A DNA stretch of 64,000 nt from Batkoa obscura (lineage: Eukaryota; Entomophthoromycota; Entomophthoromycetes; Entomophthorales; Batkoaceae): contig JASVEC010000027.1 in the NCBI GenBank assembly GCA_030770535.1, positions 310,001-374,000 of the forward strand, in the 5' to 3' direction. Below are positions 13,023 to 27,856 of this stretch, piece after piece. The notes under the pieces were generated by a model. It ran no database searches, was not told the origin of the DNA, and saw only the letters and a list, made by a program, of their open reading frames with translations. The translations under genes were made by a program, and so were the position numbers. Position 1 is the stretch's first letter; the number at the start of each line of letters is the position of its first letter.

Positions 13023-13399
13023 TTATTTACCAGTTCATAAAATAGAATTAACCAATCTGTTAGAACCAAAGATAGCGCCTAAAATACTTGGGTTTCTTTA
13101 ATATTGATATTGATATCGATATTGGGTTGAATAAGGTTGTTGATAATAACCATAATTATAATTAGGATAACCTCCATAACCTCCGCCATAGGGATAACCT
13201 CCATAAGGATTGTAAGGACCAAAAGTTTTAGCTCCTACTGAACTTGATTCAATATTGGTAGCAGCAGTTACCTTATTGGTATTAGCGGTAAAGAACTCAT
13301 TGTTAGTAGTAACTAATTGACTACCATCAGTAGTAGTATCAACTGGTAATGGGTTGACAGTGATGATAGATAATAAAAAAGTAGCAATAAATATTTCAT
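13023..13399 (-). pseudogene. Small secreted Gly/Tyr-rich protein gene, broken
   Basis: Read on the minus strand, the ATG at 13399 opens MKYLL, but its frame closes after about 29 codons. The frame that resembles the neighbouring copy starts four codons in without a Met: IATFLLSIITVNPLPVD (signal-peptide-like core), a Thr/Asn-rich middle, then a Gly/Tyr/Pro-rich tail (YGGYPYGGGYGGYPNYNYGY). It closes at 13098. Beyond that stop, sequence down to 13023 is still homologous to the tail of the copy at 14137-14581 (NPSILGAIFGS, then TGK). Compared with that copy there is a small deletion after the start codon and a nonsense change before the conserved end. Probably a dead gene for a cell-surface or secreted protein. 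Confidence 0.55.
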
Positions 13400-14136
13400 T
13401 TTTTTTGTTGATTGATTATATTGTATTTTTTCATATTTATGTACCTTTAATCATTATACTATTGTTATCTTTTAATATTATTCTATTTGATTAAAATGAA
13501 ACGTCCTTCGGGGACATGTATCAATAATTATTGTGTTATTATTATACTAATAAAATATAATATTATAAAATATTGCTTCTTATACAAATATATAGATATA
13601 TATAAATTCTAAGAGCGCCAAGGCTTCTTCCTTGTCATAAAAATAGGCTTTTATAAATTTTTTGTTTAAAATTTATTTCGAATCTAGAACGAAATTCTTA
13701 TTATTAAAATACATTAGTAACTAACATGTATTTCTATTATTTAAGAAACAATTTACCATTTTAATAAACATTAGACTTACTATTATATAAAAAAATTTAA
13801 GTTTATATAAATGTCTTTTTTAAATAATCATTTATTTTTTTCTTTAAAATAATTGGTTGAGTTTGAGAACTTGTTTAAAATTTTCAAATTTCCCAGCTTG
13901 ATTTTCATACTATAGATTTTAATAAAATTCAACTGTAAAAAATTAAACCTAGAGATAAAATTAATTGATTTATGTAATATCATTTGAACTTTTACAACTT
14001 ATGAATATAAAAAATATATCATAAAAAACTTGAAATAGTAAGATTAAATATCTTACATGTATAATATAGTAGCAAAAATAACAATAATAATTTTAAAGTT
14101 ATAATTAAAATATAAAATATAAATAAACAATGTTTA

Positions 14137-14581
14137 TTACTTTCCAGTACCTAAAATGGATTGGACTACACCCCAGGGCCAATAAGGGAGCCCAATACAC
14201 TTGGATTTTTTTTGGTAAGGGTAAGAATATAGATAATAACTACCATAAGTAGGATAACCGTTATAACCTTCGTAGCTTCCATATCCACTATAACCACTAT
14301 AACTACTGAAAGAATTAAACTATTTACTATCTACGGGTTTCTGATCACCATCAATAGCTGAGGCTACTTCATTGCTACTGATAATAGGAGATAACTGGTT
14401 ATCATTAGTAATGGGAAGTGATTTATCACTAGTAGTAACCAATGATACTAACAAACAATGGTTTATATTTATTATTGACATTGGTAAATGCCTTGTTAGT
14501 AACAATAATATCGGCATCAACTGATAATGAATTAACAGCGATGATAGATAATGAAGTGATGGTAATAAACAAATATTTCAT
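14137..14581 (-). pseudogene. Second small secreted Gly/Tyr-rich protein gene, broken
   Basis: The start is intact: MKYLFITITSLSIIAVNSLS is a good signal peptide, followed by VDADIIVTNKAFTN. The frame then ends after about 50 codons. Homology to the copy at 13023-13399 continues in another frame (VTTSDKSLPITNDNQLSPII, then DGDQKPVDSK and a stop). It runs on through a Ser/Tyr/Gly repeat (SGYSGYGSYEGYNGYPTYG) to a conserved end (VVQSILGTGK). So at least one shift and one stop separate it from the ancestral gene. It lies 740 bp from its sister copy in the same orientation, as expected of a tandem duplication. Confidence 0.55.
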
Positions 14582-15528
14582 TCTTGTTTTAATAATTAGA
14601 TTGTAATTCTTTACGCTTATATACTATCAACTTGTGCATTTTTATTGCTATTTATTATTATGAATTCTTTAAGCAAATTAATTTACTGTTGTAGTTATTT
14701 ATCATTGTTTGTTATCTAAGTTAATGAAAATTTGTTCAAAGATATATAAAACACCTACTTCTTTATTTTTTTACTAATAAAATAGAAGTTTAATGATATT
14801 GTCTACTATTCTCTGATTTTTTTTAAAAGCTAGTTTCGGTTTTTGTAAAATTGATTGTTGACTTTTCATTTATCTAAAAATAATTGAATTAGCTAAAAAT
14901 CGAAAAAAGAATTCCAAAAACTAGAAAACAGTATTAAAAAATTGGAGTCTCTAAAAACAAAATAATAAATGGTATATTAAATAAATAATGATATTTTAGA
15001 GCATCAATATAGCTCTAAATGTTAGAAAATGGGCTTTTGTTATTGTTACTTGTTTGAAAGTAATATTTTGAGCCTAGTGGTAAGTTGTACCAAGCTAAAC
15101 TAGTTACTTATCTTTTATTTTATTATTATTATCTAAAATAAACGTTTTCGTTTTAATAGATATTAAACTCATTATTCAAAAGTAGAATGTTTAAGTCAAA
15201 CAAGTATTTTTTTGATTTTTAAAATTCTTTTATTTAAAAAAATCTACTTTAAATTTGTTTAAAACCTGATTAAAACTATTAGATTTTTTAGTTTGATTTC
15301 GATTTAAATTTGCAATATTTACTTATAGGATTTAAACTTAGTTAGAGAAGTAATAATTTATTGGCATTTATCTTTGATTTACTAATTCTATAAATAAATA
15401 CCAGATTAAAATTAGCCAATATATAAGATCCTATTTAATCAATTCTTACAAAATAAAATATAAAAACACAACATATAAGCTTGAAACTAATATTAAATGA
15501 CAACTACTTTAGTAATAATAATAAATAT
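14582..15528. other. AT-rich spacer
   Basis: No gene, RNA or repeat could be supported. It separates the broken secreted-protein genes from kinase copy 2. Confidence 0.4.
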
Positions 15529-17015
15529 TTAATATTCATCAATAGAATCTGGAGATGATGAGCTTAATCTTACACTTTTATGTAAGGCATTGACTGCTTT
15601 CAACTTAATAAAAGCATTTTTATATGCTTTAGCAGCATTAAAAGTTTTATCATCTTTTTGAATTAAGTTAATATTATTATCACAACAATTGGCTATCCAA
15701 GGATGAATTAAAGCTTGTTTGACAGTCATTCTTTGTAAAGGATCCCCTTTTAATAATTTTTTTATAAAATCAATAGCTAATAAAAATAAAATTTAATTTC
15801 TAAAATCATCAATTTAGATTATTATTATTATTATTACCATTTTTTGATATTTTTGGTAAACAACATGAATTATAACAACATTTCTCTTCAAACATATCAT
15901 CTAATAATTGACGATCGGGAAAGGCTTCAATATTATATGGGAAATTACCACTTAACCTTAAAGAATTAGATTTTTAATTTTAATAATAATAAATAATAGT
16001 TTAAAACTTACAATAAATAAGTTAAAACACTAAATTAATAAGATAAAATAATTAATTTATATAAAATTGAAATTATTAATAAATTACCCAATAGACCACA
16101 TATCAATTGGTTTTCCGTAATTGATTTTTATAAATATTTCAGGTGCTAAAAAGTAACATTAATTAATAATTAATAATATTTCAATATTAATAATTACCTA
16201 TATAATTAGGTGTACCACATTGAGTTCGTATCATTTGATCTTCACAATCAAGGATTTTAGAGATACTAAATAATTATATTATAAGAATAAACAATTCCAT
16301 TTAATTTCAATTTAATATTCTAATTTACCCAAAATCTGTTAATAATAATTTACTATTTTCACTTGAGTCTTCAAATAATAAATTTTCTAGTTTAATATCT
16401 TATTAAAATTAATTAATTAGTTGATTATAATTATTAATATAAATTTTATTATTATTATTATTATTACCTCGATGTATTAAATTATTATCATGTAAATAAT
16501 CTACTGCTGATAATATTTGTTTTATCAAATTTCTACAATCTAATTCAGTAAAACTGCCCAACTCCAATAACCGATCTAAAAGTTGGCCACCTTTACACCT
16601 AGAAAGTATATAAATAACAACAAATAATAACAAGAAGTAAATATTTACAATTTAAATACAAAATAATATTTATCTTTGGATTCAAACCAATCTAAAAAAG
16701 GTACAATATTTTCATGTTGATATTTTTGTAGTATGTTTAATTCTCTTATAACAATATCTAAATGACCTTCTTGGTTACTTTTATCAATAATTTTTATAGC
16801 TACTTTTTCATTATCTTTGAGACTAATTGCAAGTTTTACCGTTCCAAAAGAGCCTGTTCCTAAAAATAATATCAAGTTAAATTCTTATTTTATTGATTTG
16901 AGAGTATTGATTTCCTCTTACCAATAGTACTAATCATTTTATATTCTTGTCTTTTTTTATAACTATTTGGTTGAAAATCCAAAAGATGAGTAACTCGCCA
17001 TAAAATTGAGGACAT
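15529..17015 (-). CDS. CaMK-like Ser/Thr kinase, copy 2
   Basis: Nine exons (17015-16922, 16859-16649, 16598-16468, 16398-16329, 16265-16198, 16145-16088, 16029-16012, 15956-15838, 15776-15529) encode 338 residues. Motifs: GTGSFGTV, VAIKII, HRDIKLENLLFE (Leu where nearly all kinases have Pro), TDFG, CGTPNYIAPEIF, DMWSIGVLTYLL. The C-terminal helix YKNAFIKLKAVNALHKS matches the putative calmodulin-binding helix of copy 1, but the long acidic tail is absent. All essential residues (Lys, HRD Asp, DFG Asp) are present, so it should be active. The first eight exons equal those of copies 1 and 3 in length. Exon 2 and the adjoining intron edge are identical to copy 3 over 189 bp. Confidence 0.9.
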
Positions 17016-17796
17016 TATTTATTTATCTAGAAATTAGTTAAAAAAGAGATTTGTTTGATTTTTATATCTTTTTAAACTTGTTGTCCCTTATATTTTGTTC
17101 CCTTTAATTCATTATGTATGTAATTAAAAATAGTGCCTCATTTACTAGATTTAGTAAAAAACTAGCTTTATAATAAGAACAAATAATAAATTTCATGTTC
17201 TTTAATGTTATTTAAAAGGAATGGCAATAATTATTTTAATAACAATGTTTTATTATTAATTTATAACAATTTTGAATTTATTAAATAATTAAAAATTGTT
17301 TTTTTAGCTTCAACAACTAATAAATTATCTGTAATTAAGTTAAAATTAATACAATTCTAATTTTGATACAAACGATAATGTTACTTCTATAATTTTATTA
17401 CTAATATTTTATTGATCATAAATTACTTTTTATTTTAAATTTTGTTTTAATAAACTTTTGTTTTTTTTAATTTTAATTAATAAATTTTCAAAAATTATAT
17501 TACTTTATCATTTATATATAGAAATAACTTTTAACTTATTACTTTTATTTTTAATTTATATATTATTGAAGTTATCTCTAATATATTTAAATAGTTGAAC
17601 TCTTATTTTATTGTTAATTTCTACTGCTTTGTACTATAAATCATAGCTAAAAATCATACAAAATTAACTTTTTCTAAAGATTTTTATAACCCCACAATCC
17701 ACTCCCGCTTTATTAAATGGAAAAAAATAGCATAAATAAACAAGTTTCTCACATTATTATTAGATTTTTTAATTTTAGAAAAGGCAAAAATATCTT
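17016..17796. other. Upstream region of kinase copy 2
   Basis: Very AT-rich and without recognisable features apart from the repeat copy that follows it. Confidence 0.4.
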
Positions 17797-17901
17797 ATAT
17801 GGTGATGTTTTTTTTGATTTCATCACTTTTCCATTTTTAAGCGCTATTTGAGCAGAAAGATTGTTAGTAAAGTTCTTAAACAAAAAAATACATCCCCATA
17901 T
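17797..17901 (+). repeat. Short TIR element, copy 4
   Basis: Orientation A to B, with an intact AAGCGCTATTTGAGC centre and ends ATATGGTGATG / CATCCCCATAT. Confidence 0.88.
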
Positions 17902-18399
17902 GACTGTTCAACCTTATTTTTTTTTCCCATTAATTACTTTTTTCACTCATAATAAATCTCTTGTTAGATTTTATCCACTTTTAAGAAATTTGAAAAAAGA
18001 TTAATAGTATTGTTTTAAAAATAAGACCAATTTTTACTTTAAATAACAAATAAAAGTTCTTTTTGATAAAAAAACTGGTTTTATAAGATATTAAATTAGA
18101 TATTTCTATTTATTTATACAATTATGATCCGATTTTAACAAATCGATTAGTACTTCAATTTTATTTTGATTTTTTAAATAAAATTATATTAAATAGAATT
18201 ATTGAAATTAATATAACAAAAAGTAAAAAACTATTCAAATTTTCTCTCAAGTCATTTAATTTATAAAATTTACAAAGAAACGAGCCATAATTTAAAAATA
18301 CTCCATATATACACTGCTACATTAATTGTAATTTACAGTACTATTAATTACTTACTATCCTTCCATTGTCTTCGTCGTTCATCTCAAAATCACTCATTT

Positions 18400-19862
18400 T
18401 TAACACTTTTTATTCAACGCATTAATCATTTTGAACTTAATGAATGTCAATTTATACTTTTTAACTGGACCAAAACACTTCCTATCCTTTTTTGTAGATT
18501 TCGGCTTATTATCACAACTCATAAATATCCATGGGTGTTTCAATGCCTCTTTAGTAGTCATTCTTCTTTGAGGGTCCCCTTTTACTAGTTTTTTTATGAA
18601 ATCAATAGCTATAATTAAAAAAGAGCTGCTGTTTAGTTTTTTGATGTTATAAAGTTACGAATGAGTTTGATCTTACCTTCTAAAGATGTTTCTGGTAAAC
18701 AACAGTGATCAAAACAACATCTTTCTTCAAACATATCATCTAATAATTGACGATTAGGGAAGCCTTCAATCTCATAAGGGAAATTACCACTCAATCTTAA
18801 AAAGTTATTATAAAAAAAGTATATTTTTTAAATATTAAAATGAATTACAATAAATAAGTTAAAACACTAAATTAATAATTAATTTAATGAACTGTATAAA
18901 ATTTAAAATTATTCATAAATTACCCAATAGACCACATATCTACTGATTTACCATAATGAATTTTTAAAAATATCTCTGGGGCTAAAAAAATAATATTAAC
19001 TATTAATTATTATAATATCAAATTACCTGTATAATTTGGTGTACCACATTGAGTTTTTAGTACTTCATTTTCATGACTGAGGAGTTTCGAGATACTAAGT
19101 AAAAAAATAAAGGATAAAAAAATAATTGTTAAAATATTAAATTCTTATAAATACTATTAATTTACCCAAAATCTGTTAATAATAATTTACTGTTTTCACT
19201 TGAGTCTTCAAATAATAAATTTTCTAATTTGATATCTGATTGAAATTTATAAAAGATCAATTGCTGTTATCATTAATCATAAAAAATATTCACCCCTATG
19301 TATTATCCCGTTTTCATGTAAATAATCGACAGCTAATAACACTTGAATTATTAGTTTTTTACAATCTAATTCAGTAAAACTGCCCAATTTAATTAAGTGG
19401 TCTGCTAACTGTCCACCTGTACATCTAAAATAGCAATAGATGAATAACAATAAAATGATAATAGTAACAGTTAAATATTTACAATTTAAATACAAAATAA
19501 TATTTATCTTTGGATTCAAACCAATCTAAAAAAGGTACAATATTTTCATGTTGATATTTTTGTAGTATGTTTAATTCTCTTATAACAATATCTAAATGAC
19601 CTTCTTGGTTACTTTTATCAATAATTTTTATAGCTACTTTTTCATTATCTTTGAGACTAAGAGCTAATTTGACTGTACTAAAAGAACCTGCTCCTAAAAA
19701 TAAATAGAAGTTAATTAAAAGTTTGAATTAGAATGTTAGAGTTGGGTAAAAGTTGAAATTTAAATTACCTATAGTACCAAGTATTTTATAATCTTGACGT
19801 TTGGAATATCTTTCTGGTTGATATGTTAATAAATGAGTAACTCGCCATAATAAGTGAGACAT
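18400..19862 (-). CDS. CaMK-like Ser/Thr kinase, copy 3
   Basis: Nine exons (19862-19769, 19693-19483, 19424-19294, 19235-19166, 19094-19027, 18981-18924, 18866-18849, 18795-18677, 18608-18400) encode 325 residues. The start MSHLLWRVTHLLTYQ is close to copy 2 (MSSILWRVTHLLDFQ). The glycine loop is GAGSFSTV, with the third Gly replaced by Ser. The catalytic loop is HRDIKLENLLFE and DFG is present. The activation segment reads CGTPNYTAPEIF. The intron after exon 3 uses a GTGAAT donor and that after exon 7 a GTAATT donor, both weaker than in the sister genes. The tail is short and ends in a basic helix. It is open throughout, but the looser motifs suggest weaker constraint than in copies 1 and 2. 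Confidence 0.87.
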
Positions 19863-20553
19863 GTAATTTAATAATTTAAGTCAAATTGAAAGAAAAGTTT
19901 CTTGATTTACTATTACAACTTTCTTTATAAATTATAATCATCGCTTTTTTTTAAAAAGTATTTATACACGCAGAATTGTTCTATTTAAGTCACTAGGTTT
20001 AACCAGCGGTGAAATTCAATTGATGCCTCATTTACTAAGTTTGGTAATTGACGCTCCTTGAAATTCGAAATAGAAAATGAATTTTTAAGAACATTTTAAC
20101 TTATTAAATGAAGCTAGAATCGTAAGGAATTTTATCAATTTTATTTTTATTATTAATAGTTTGATGTTCTTATTCTATTTAAAGATTGTATATTAACATT
20201 ATCAAACTATAAGATAGATTCAAATAGTTATTGACAATAATGAATTGTCAAAATAATTCATTTACTGTATTAAATAAGAATCTCATTTGAATTCTATTTT
20301 GGCTTTTTAAGCTCTAAAAAGGTCCAATTATTAACCTAACAATTCAATAAAATAGATTCAATTTAACAAATATTTATTATTAATTAAATGATATTATAAT
20401 TATGTAACAAGAGCTAAATTAATCTAATATAATAAAATAAATGATTAAGTTTATTAGAATAGAAAATAATAAAAATGTTATTAAGAAGATAATAAAAGAC
20501 TAATATGAATTAGTACATTCAAAGGAAGTTATTTTAAAAACTTAAACTATCTT
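19863..20553. other. Spacer between kinase copy 3 and Groucho-like gene
   Basis: Starts of the kinase and end of the WD gene face this gap. Nothing recognisable is seen in it. Confidence 0.4.
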
Positions 20554-23065
<2,512 letters not shown>

Positions 23066-23426
23066 TTTATATTAACTAATTAAAAGATAAAACTTCTCCT
23101 TTTTTTATTGAATTTTATTATTTCTTTAGAATCTTGTTTCATTGATTGTTTCTTTTTTTTTAAGTGTACCAATAGATGATTAGGCTTAATTGATTATGTT
23201 GTTCCTATATTGTTTTAATCTATTTAGAAAAGTAATTCAATTTCAAGAAGATTCAATTTGAAAACTTGGAAGTTCAATGCTAACAACCGGACTTTATAGC
23301 TGGATATTGCATTTTATCACCAATTGATTTGAATTTTTATTATCAATAAGTTAATAATTATATTGTTTTTATCGTTACTAACTTTTATATAAAAGTAAGC
23401 TGAAAATATTAATTTAATAAAGATCT
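23066..23426. other. Upstream region of the Groucho-like gene
   Basis: Presumed promoter side. It holds T-rich tracts but no defined motif. Confidence 0.4.
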
Positions 23427-23533
23427 AAATTGAGGTGTTTTTTTGGTTTCATCACTTTTTCCATTTTTTAAGTGCTATTTAAGTGGAAAGGCTGTTTATA
23501 AAATTCTTTAACAAAAAAATGCATCCCCAAATT
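23427..23533 (+). repeat. Short TIR element, copy 5
   Basis: A to B orientation. The centre has drifted to AAGTGCTATTTAAGTGG and the B end to CATCCCCAAATTT, so this is one of the older copies. Confidence 0.8.
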
Positions 23534-24077
23534 TTACACTTATTAAAATTAAAATTTTAATAAATACAGTAATGTCCATAGCATGATATTAATTTTAAGT
23601 ATGTTACTACCACTTTCTTATATCAATTGAACTATTTCACTTACTTTAAAAAGTAAGTTTGTGTTCTATATTTTTATTAAAGTGTCACTTATTAACTTTT
23701 ATTAATTTATTACACTTAGAAAAAGTTAATAACTATTTAAAAATTGTACTTTAATTAATGTTCATTTAGTAAATTTTCATTTGTTAATTAGGTTTTCAAT
23801 AAAAATGTTGTAAATATTTTATAACTTTAACGTTTTTAAAATAGTATTTAAATAAAAACTTAATATTGGTTTCTATGTTTTATTTTATTTTCTAAAAGTA
23901 TAAAAATGAATAAGAACGTAGCTTTTATTTCAGTTCCAACTTACAAGTTTTCTAAATTTTATGCTAGTTAATAGTGAACAAATAAATAAAATAAAATCAC
24001 TATTATTAAATATTAACAATAAATTAGAAAAAAGTTTATTTTTATAAAACATAGCTGCGAAAGTAATTATCAAGTTT
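23534..24077. other. AT-rich spacer between copies 5 and 6
   Basis: No feature found. The flanking copies are in opposite orientation. Confidence 0.4.
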
Positions 24078-24180
24078 TATAATGATATCTTTTTTTGTTT
24101 AATAAAATCATTAACATTTTTTCCACTAGATAGCGTTTAAAAATGGAAAAAGTGATAAAATCAAAAAAGACATCCCTATA
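24078..24180 (-). repeat. Short TIR element, copy 6
   Basis: B to A orientation and the most diverged copy: the left end reads TATAATGATATCTTTTTTT and the centre TAGCGTTTAAAAATGG. Confidence 0.75.
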
Positions 24181-24655
24181 TTTTATACAAATTTCAAGTT
24201 TAAAATAGGAATTCTCTGAAGTAAAAAAAGGTCAGAATAAAAGTTGTTAAAAAAGAATTAAAATATTAAATCTAATAATTTTATCAAAACTTTATGAGAG
24301 AGATATATAATATTATAAGCTTAAAGATCCATTAAAAAAAACACATAATACACATTATTATGAACTAAATTAATATTATAGACTTAAATTAAAGTAGTTT
24401 TATTTAATTTAACATCAATCTTTTTATTAGCATTTTAATTTTTGGATTTGTTCACGTTTTTAAGCTTAGCTATTAAAGCAGATAATATAATTTGACATTG
24501 AATTTCATCCAGCTAATTTATTATGTGTAGTATTTATTTAAATTCAATTGATTTGCTATTTTCAAAATTTATTATCTATTTCATTGGTCAACACAATTCT
24601 AATTATTGTTAAAAAGTTTGGTTTTACTTTTGTCAGTTTTTTATTTTAAGAGATA
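24181..24655. other. Upstream region of the Pcf11 gene
   Basis: No clear regulatory site. A short pyrimidine-rich run lies just before the start codon. Confidence 0.4.
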
Positions 24656-27140
24656 ATGGATCACAGTGATATTTCCCCAAAGCAAATATTCAATGAATAT
24701 TACAACTCTCTTAAAACGCTTAGTACATGTTCAAATACGGTGATATCTCGGTTGACAACGGTTGCCAAGGATAAGCGTAAGTATTCTAATGAGATCATTG
24801 AAGCCATTGAAGGACAAATAACCAAGGTAAGAATAAATTAAAACTTTGTCAATTCCGATGCTTAATTTTGCTTAAGGTCCAGCCAGAATTAAAACTCCCT
24901 TTAATTTATTTAATAGATTCTATAATAAAAAATGAATCAGAGTTATATCCTAGCGGATTTTCTAAAAATATTCGTAAAATTTTTATTGACACTTATCGCT
25001 CTGTTGAACCATCAACTCAAAGAAAGCTTAATGTTGTTTTAGAAACTTGGAAAACAGCTGATTTATTTAGCGCTGACATACTTAATCATATATCTATTGA
25101 ATTGGAAGAATCTGAAAGAAACGATTATGACTCACCCTTAAATAATTATGCTCAAAATAACTCTAATTCTCATTCGGTATTTTGAAATTTCATTATTAAT
25201 AATAATATTTACCCATTGATTAGGGCTATCCTTCATCCGGTGATAAAAGAAGCACTGATTTTGACCACCATCCTGAAAAAAGAAAAGCACAACAAAAAAA
25301 CGTAACCTTTATTTAGTAGTTTTATCTCGATTCTAATTTTTTTTAGCTTCCTAGTCATTTGAAACAAGGATTCAATAAAAGCCCACGCCACCAAAATTTT
25401 CATCCTCAGCAACGACCACAAACTTTTCCATCGCCACACCAGAGACCATTTCAGGGTCGTCAACCTTATCGTCCACCACCATTTAAACCTGGTCAACCCA
25501 ATCAATTTCCTAGACCTCCACCAAGGTTTAATAACGCTCGCCCTCATAAAAGACAAGAAAGACCTGGGTTCGTCGACCAAGATTTTCAACAACCACAATT
25601 TCATCAACTACTTCCCTTTTCCCAACAGCCGCCTTATTTTAATGAAGCAGGTAATCGACCAATTTATCCTCAAGAGTTTTCAAATGGTGAATTTGGTATG
25701 CCAGAAATGGGCCATAACCCTCCATTTTTCCCAGGACAAGACCCTTCTTTTATGGATTCATATGCTCAGGATACCCCCGATTTCCCTCATAATAATCCAT
25801 CATTTCCTCCTCATCAAATGCGTCCTCCACCTTTTGATCATAATATGCTAAATGATTCTTTTGAAGGACCTCATAATGCTGCGCCAATGCCATTTGATCA
25901 TCAATTCCAACACCCAATGAATCCGATCGCACCACATATCCAACCACCACATTCATCTTTTCCACCTATGTCTCATCACATGTCAAATATGCCACCAAAT
26001 AATCATATTAATCCAATGAAACCACCTCATTTTAATCATGTAGCTTTGGATAATTCTATGGTTAGCGAACCCCATAATATTGGTTACCAAGAACCTTCTG
26101 TACCATTCTCTAATACTAGCGCACCTGCAGCTTTAAATGTAGATCATGATTTATTAAAGAGTCTCCTTGATAGTGGAGTTCTTTCCTTTAATGCATCTCA
26201 AGCTTCAAACGAGAATGGAGTTTCTAAAGAACCTATACCTTCATCGGTTCCTATGGATTCTAATACAACTGCCTTTAACTTTCCATTATCTAGTACTGAC
26301 CAAGGGATGGATGTCACTTTAATCGTAAACTTAACTCAAAAGGATATAAATGCGTACGTTTTATTTATTTATTGTTAATTTAATTTATAGTTTATTAAGC
26401 TAAGATTTAAATGTGTTTTGAACTAAGATTATTAAGAAACAAGTATATTAAGTATTTTATTTATTAGTAACCATAAAGGAGCTGAAAAAGTACTTTATTT
26501 TGATCAGACATTACAATGTAAGCAGTGCGGTATCAGATACCCAGAAAGTCAAGAAAGTCAAGAAGAACTTGATATACATATGGACTGGCACTTCCGATTA
26601 AATCGTAATCGTAAAGAAAGAGCCAAAAAGGCACATTCAAGAACATGGTATTCAACGGATTCGGTAATAAAAAACGTAATAAAGATAGTAACTTTTATTA
26701 ATTTTAAATTTTAAGGATTGGGTAGAAAATAAAGAAACTGAATTTGATTATTCAAATGGTAAGGAAATAAAGAATAATTTCAATTTTTAATTAATTTAAT
26801 TTAATTTAAAAATAGAACCTGTTTTCTTTACTCAGTTAGTTAAGCCTCAAGATGAAGCTGCAGAATCAACTGCTAAACTTGAAATGTCAATTTTAGTTGT
26901 ACCTGCTGATCATAATAATAAACCATGTCCTATATGTCACGATACATTTAATACTATCTGGAGTGATGAAAAAGAGGATTGGATATATAAGAATGCTGTT
27001 TTAGTTAATGATGAGGTAATATTATAATATTTAAATTATGGGTTTTATTTATATATTAATAGGTTTTACATGCTACTTGTTATTCTGATAATAAAGCAGT
27101 ACCTAATGATAATAACGATGATAGTAACAATGTAAATTAA
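24656..27140 (+). CDS. PCF11: Pcf11-like mRNA cleavage/termination factor
   Basis: Eight exons (24656-24826, 24877-25176, 25224-25301, 25347-26353, 26468-26663, 26716-26758, 26816-27015, 27063-27140) encode 690 residues. Residues 1-135 form a CID domain that binds the RNA polymerase II C-terminal domain: LKLPLIYLIDSIIKNESELY and QRKLNVVLETWK are typical. The middle 300 residues are rich in Pro, His, Gln, Asn and Phe. The C-terminus has two Cys/His zinc modules: CKQCGIRYPESQ..HMDWHF and CPICHDTFNTIWSDEKEDW, the latter followed by YKNAVLVND. This order (CID, low-complexity linker, paired zinc modules around a Clp1-binding region) is that of Pcf11, a subunit of cleavage factor IA needed for 3' processing and termination. 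The Pcf11-typical second zinc finger argues against the related SCAF and Nrd1 proteins. Confidence 0.88.
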
Positions 27141-27564
27141 ACTATTTAAAAATGAATTAAGATTAATAAAATTAATAGATTGGAAGCTTATCTCATATTA
27201 ATAAGGAAGATATCCAAGTTTAAATTTAATTGAATTTTATGTTGATAAATATGCAACACAAATTAACACCATAATTTGAATTTCAATGTTTCTTAACGGT
27301 ACTCTTAATAGAAAGTAAGAGTCTTTTTCTTTTTCCATTCTTTCCCTTTTATTTTCAACATTATCGAATTGCAATATTCTATCACTTTTGCTTTAGGTGA
27401 CATGTGTTTCTTTTTTACTTTTGCAATAAACTTTTCTTTCATTTATTTTTATATCTTTAACATGATTGCATTTACATTTTTAATAGATAAAATAACTTTC
27501 AAGTAAGACTATTTAGTATAATTGGTGGTATAGTATTTTATGTTTAGACTCAATATCATCCATC
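27141..27564. other. Pcf11 3' flank
   Basis: T-rich region with AATAAA-like hexamers suitable for polyadenylation of the Pcf11 transcript. No other feature seen. Confidence 0.35.
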
Positions 27565-27670
27565 ATATGGGGGTGTTTTTTTGGTTTCATTATTTTTTCT
27601 ATCTTTTAAGCGCTATTTAAGTGAAAAATTGCTAGTAAAATTTTTAAATACAAAAATATATCCCCATATA
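27565..27670 (+). repeat. Short TIR element, copy 7
   Basis: A to B orientation with well-preserved ends (ATATGGGGGTG / ATCCCCATAT) and centre AAGCGCTATTTAAGTG. Confidence 0.88.
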
Positions 27671-27856
27671 ATTTGATAGTTATATCATTTGTTTAAATTT
27701 CATGACTTTAAAAACTTTTTAATTTAATTACATCAAAAACAATAATAAAAAATATAAAAATTTAATATAGGCTATGAGTTGGGAAAAATTTATACTTGAT
27801 TACAGGATTTAGCAACAGTAATATTTTTATTTATTACTATATATTATTTATAAACT

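Noticed and set aside
25233-25607. 124-codon minus-strand frame
   Set aside because: Opposite the His/Pro-rich part of Pcf11; composition explains its openness.
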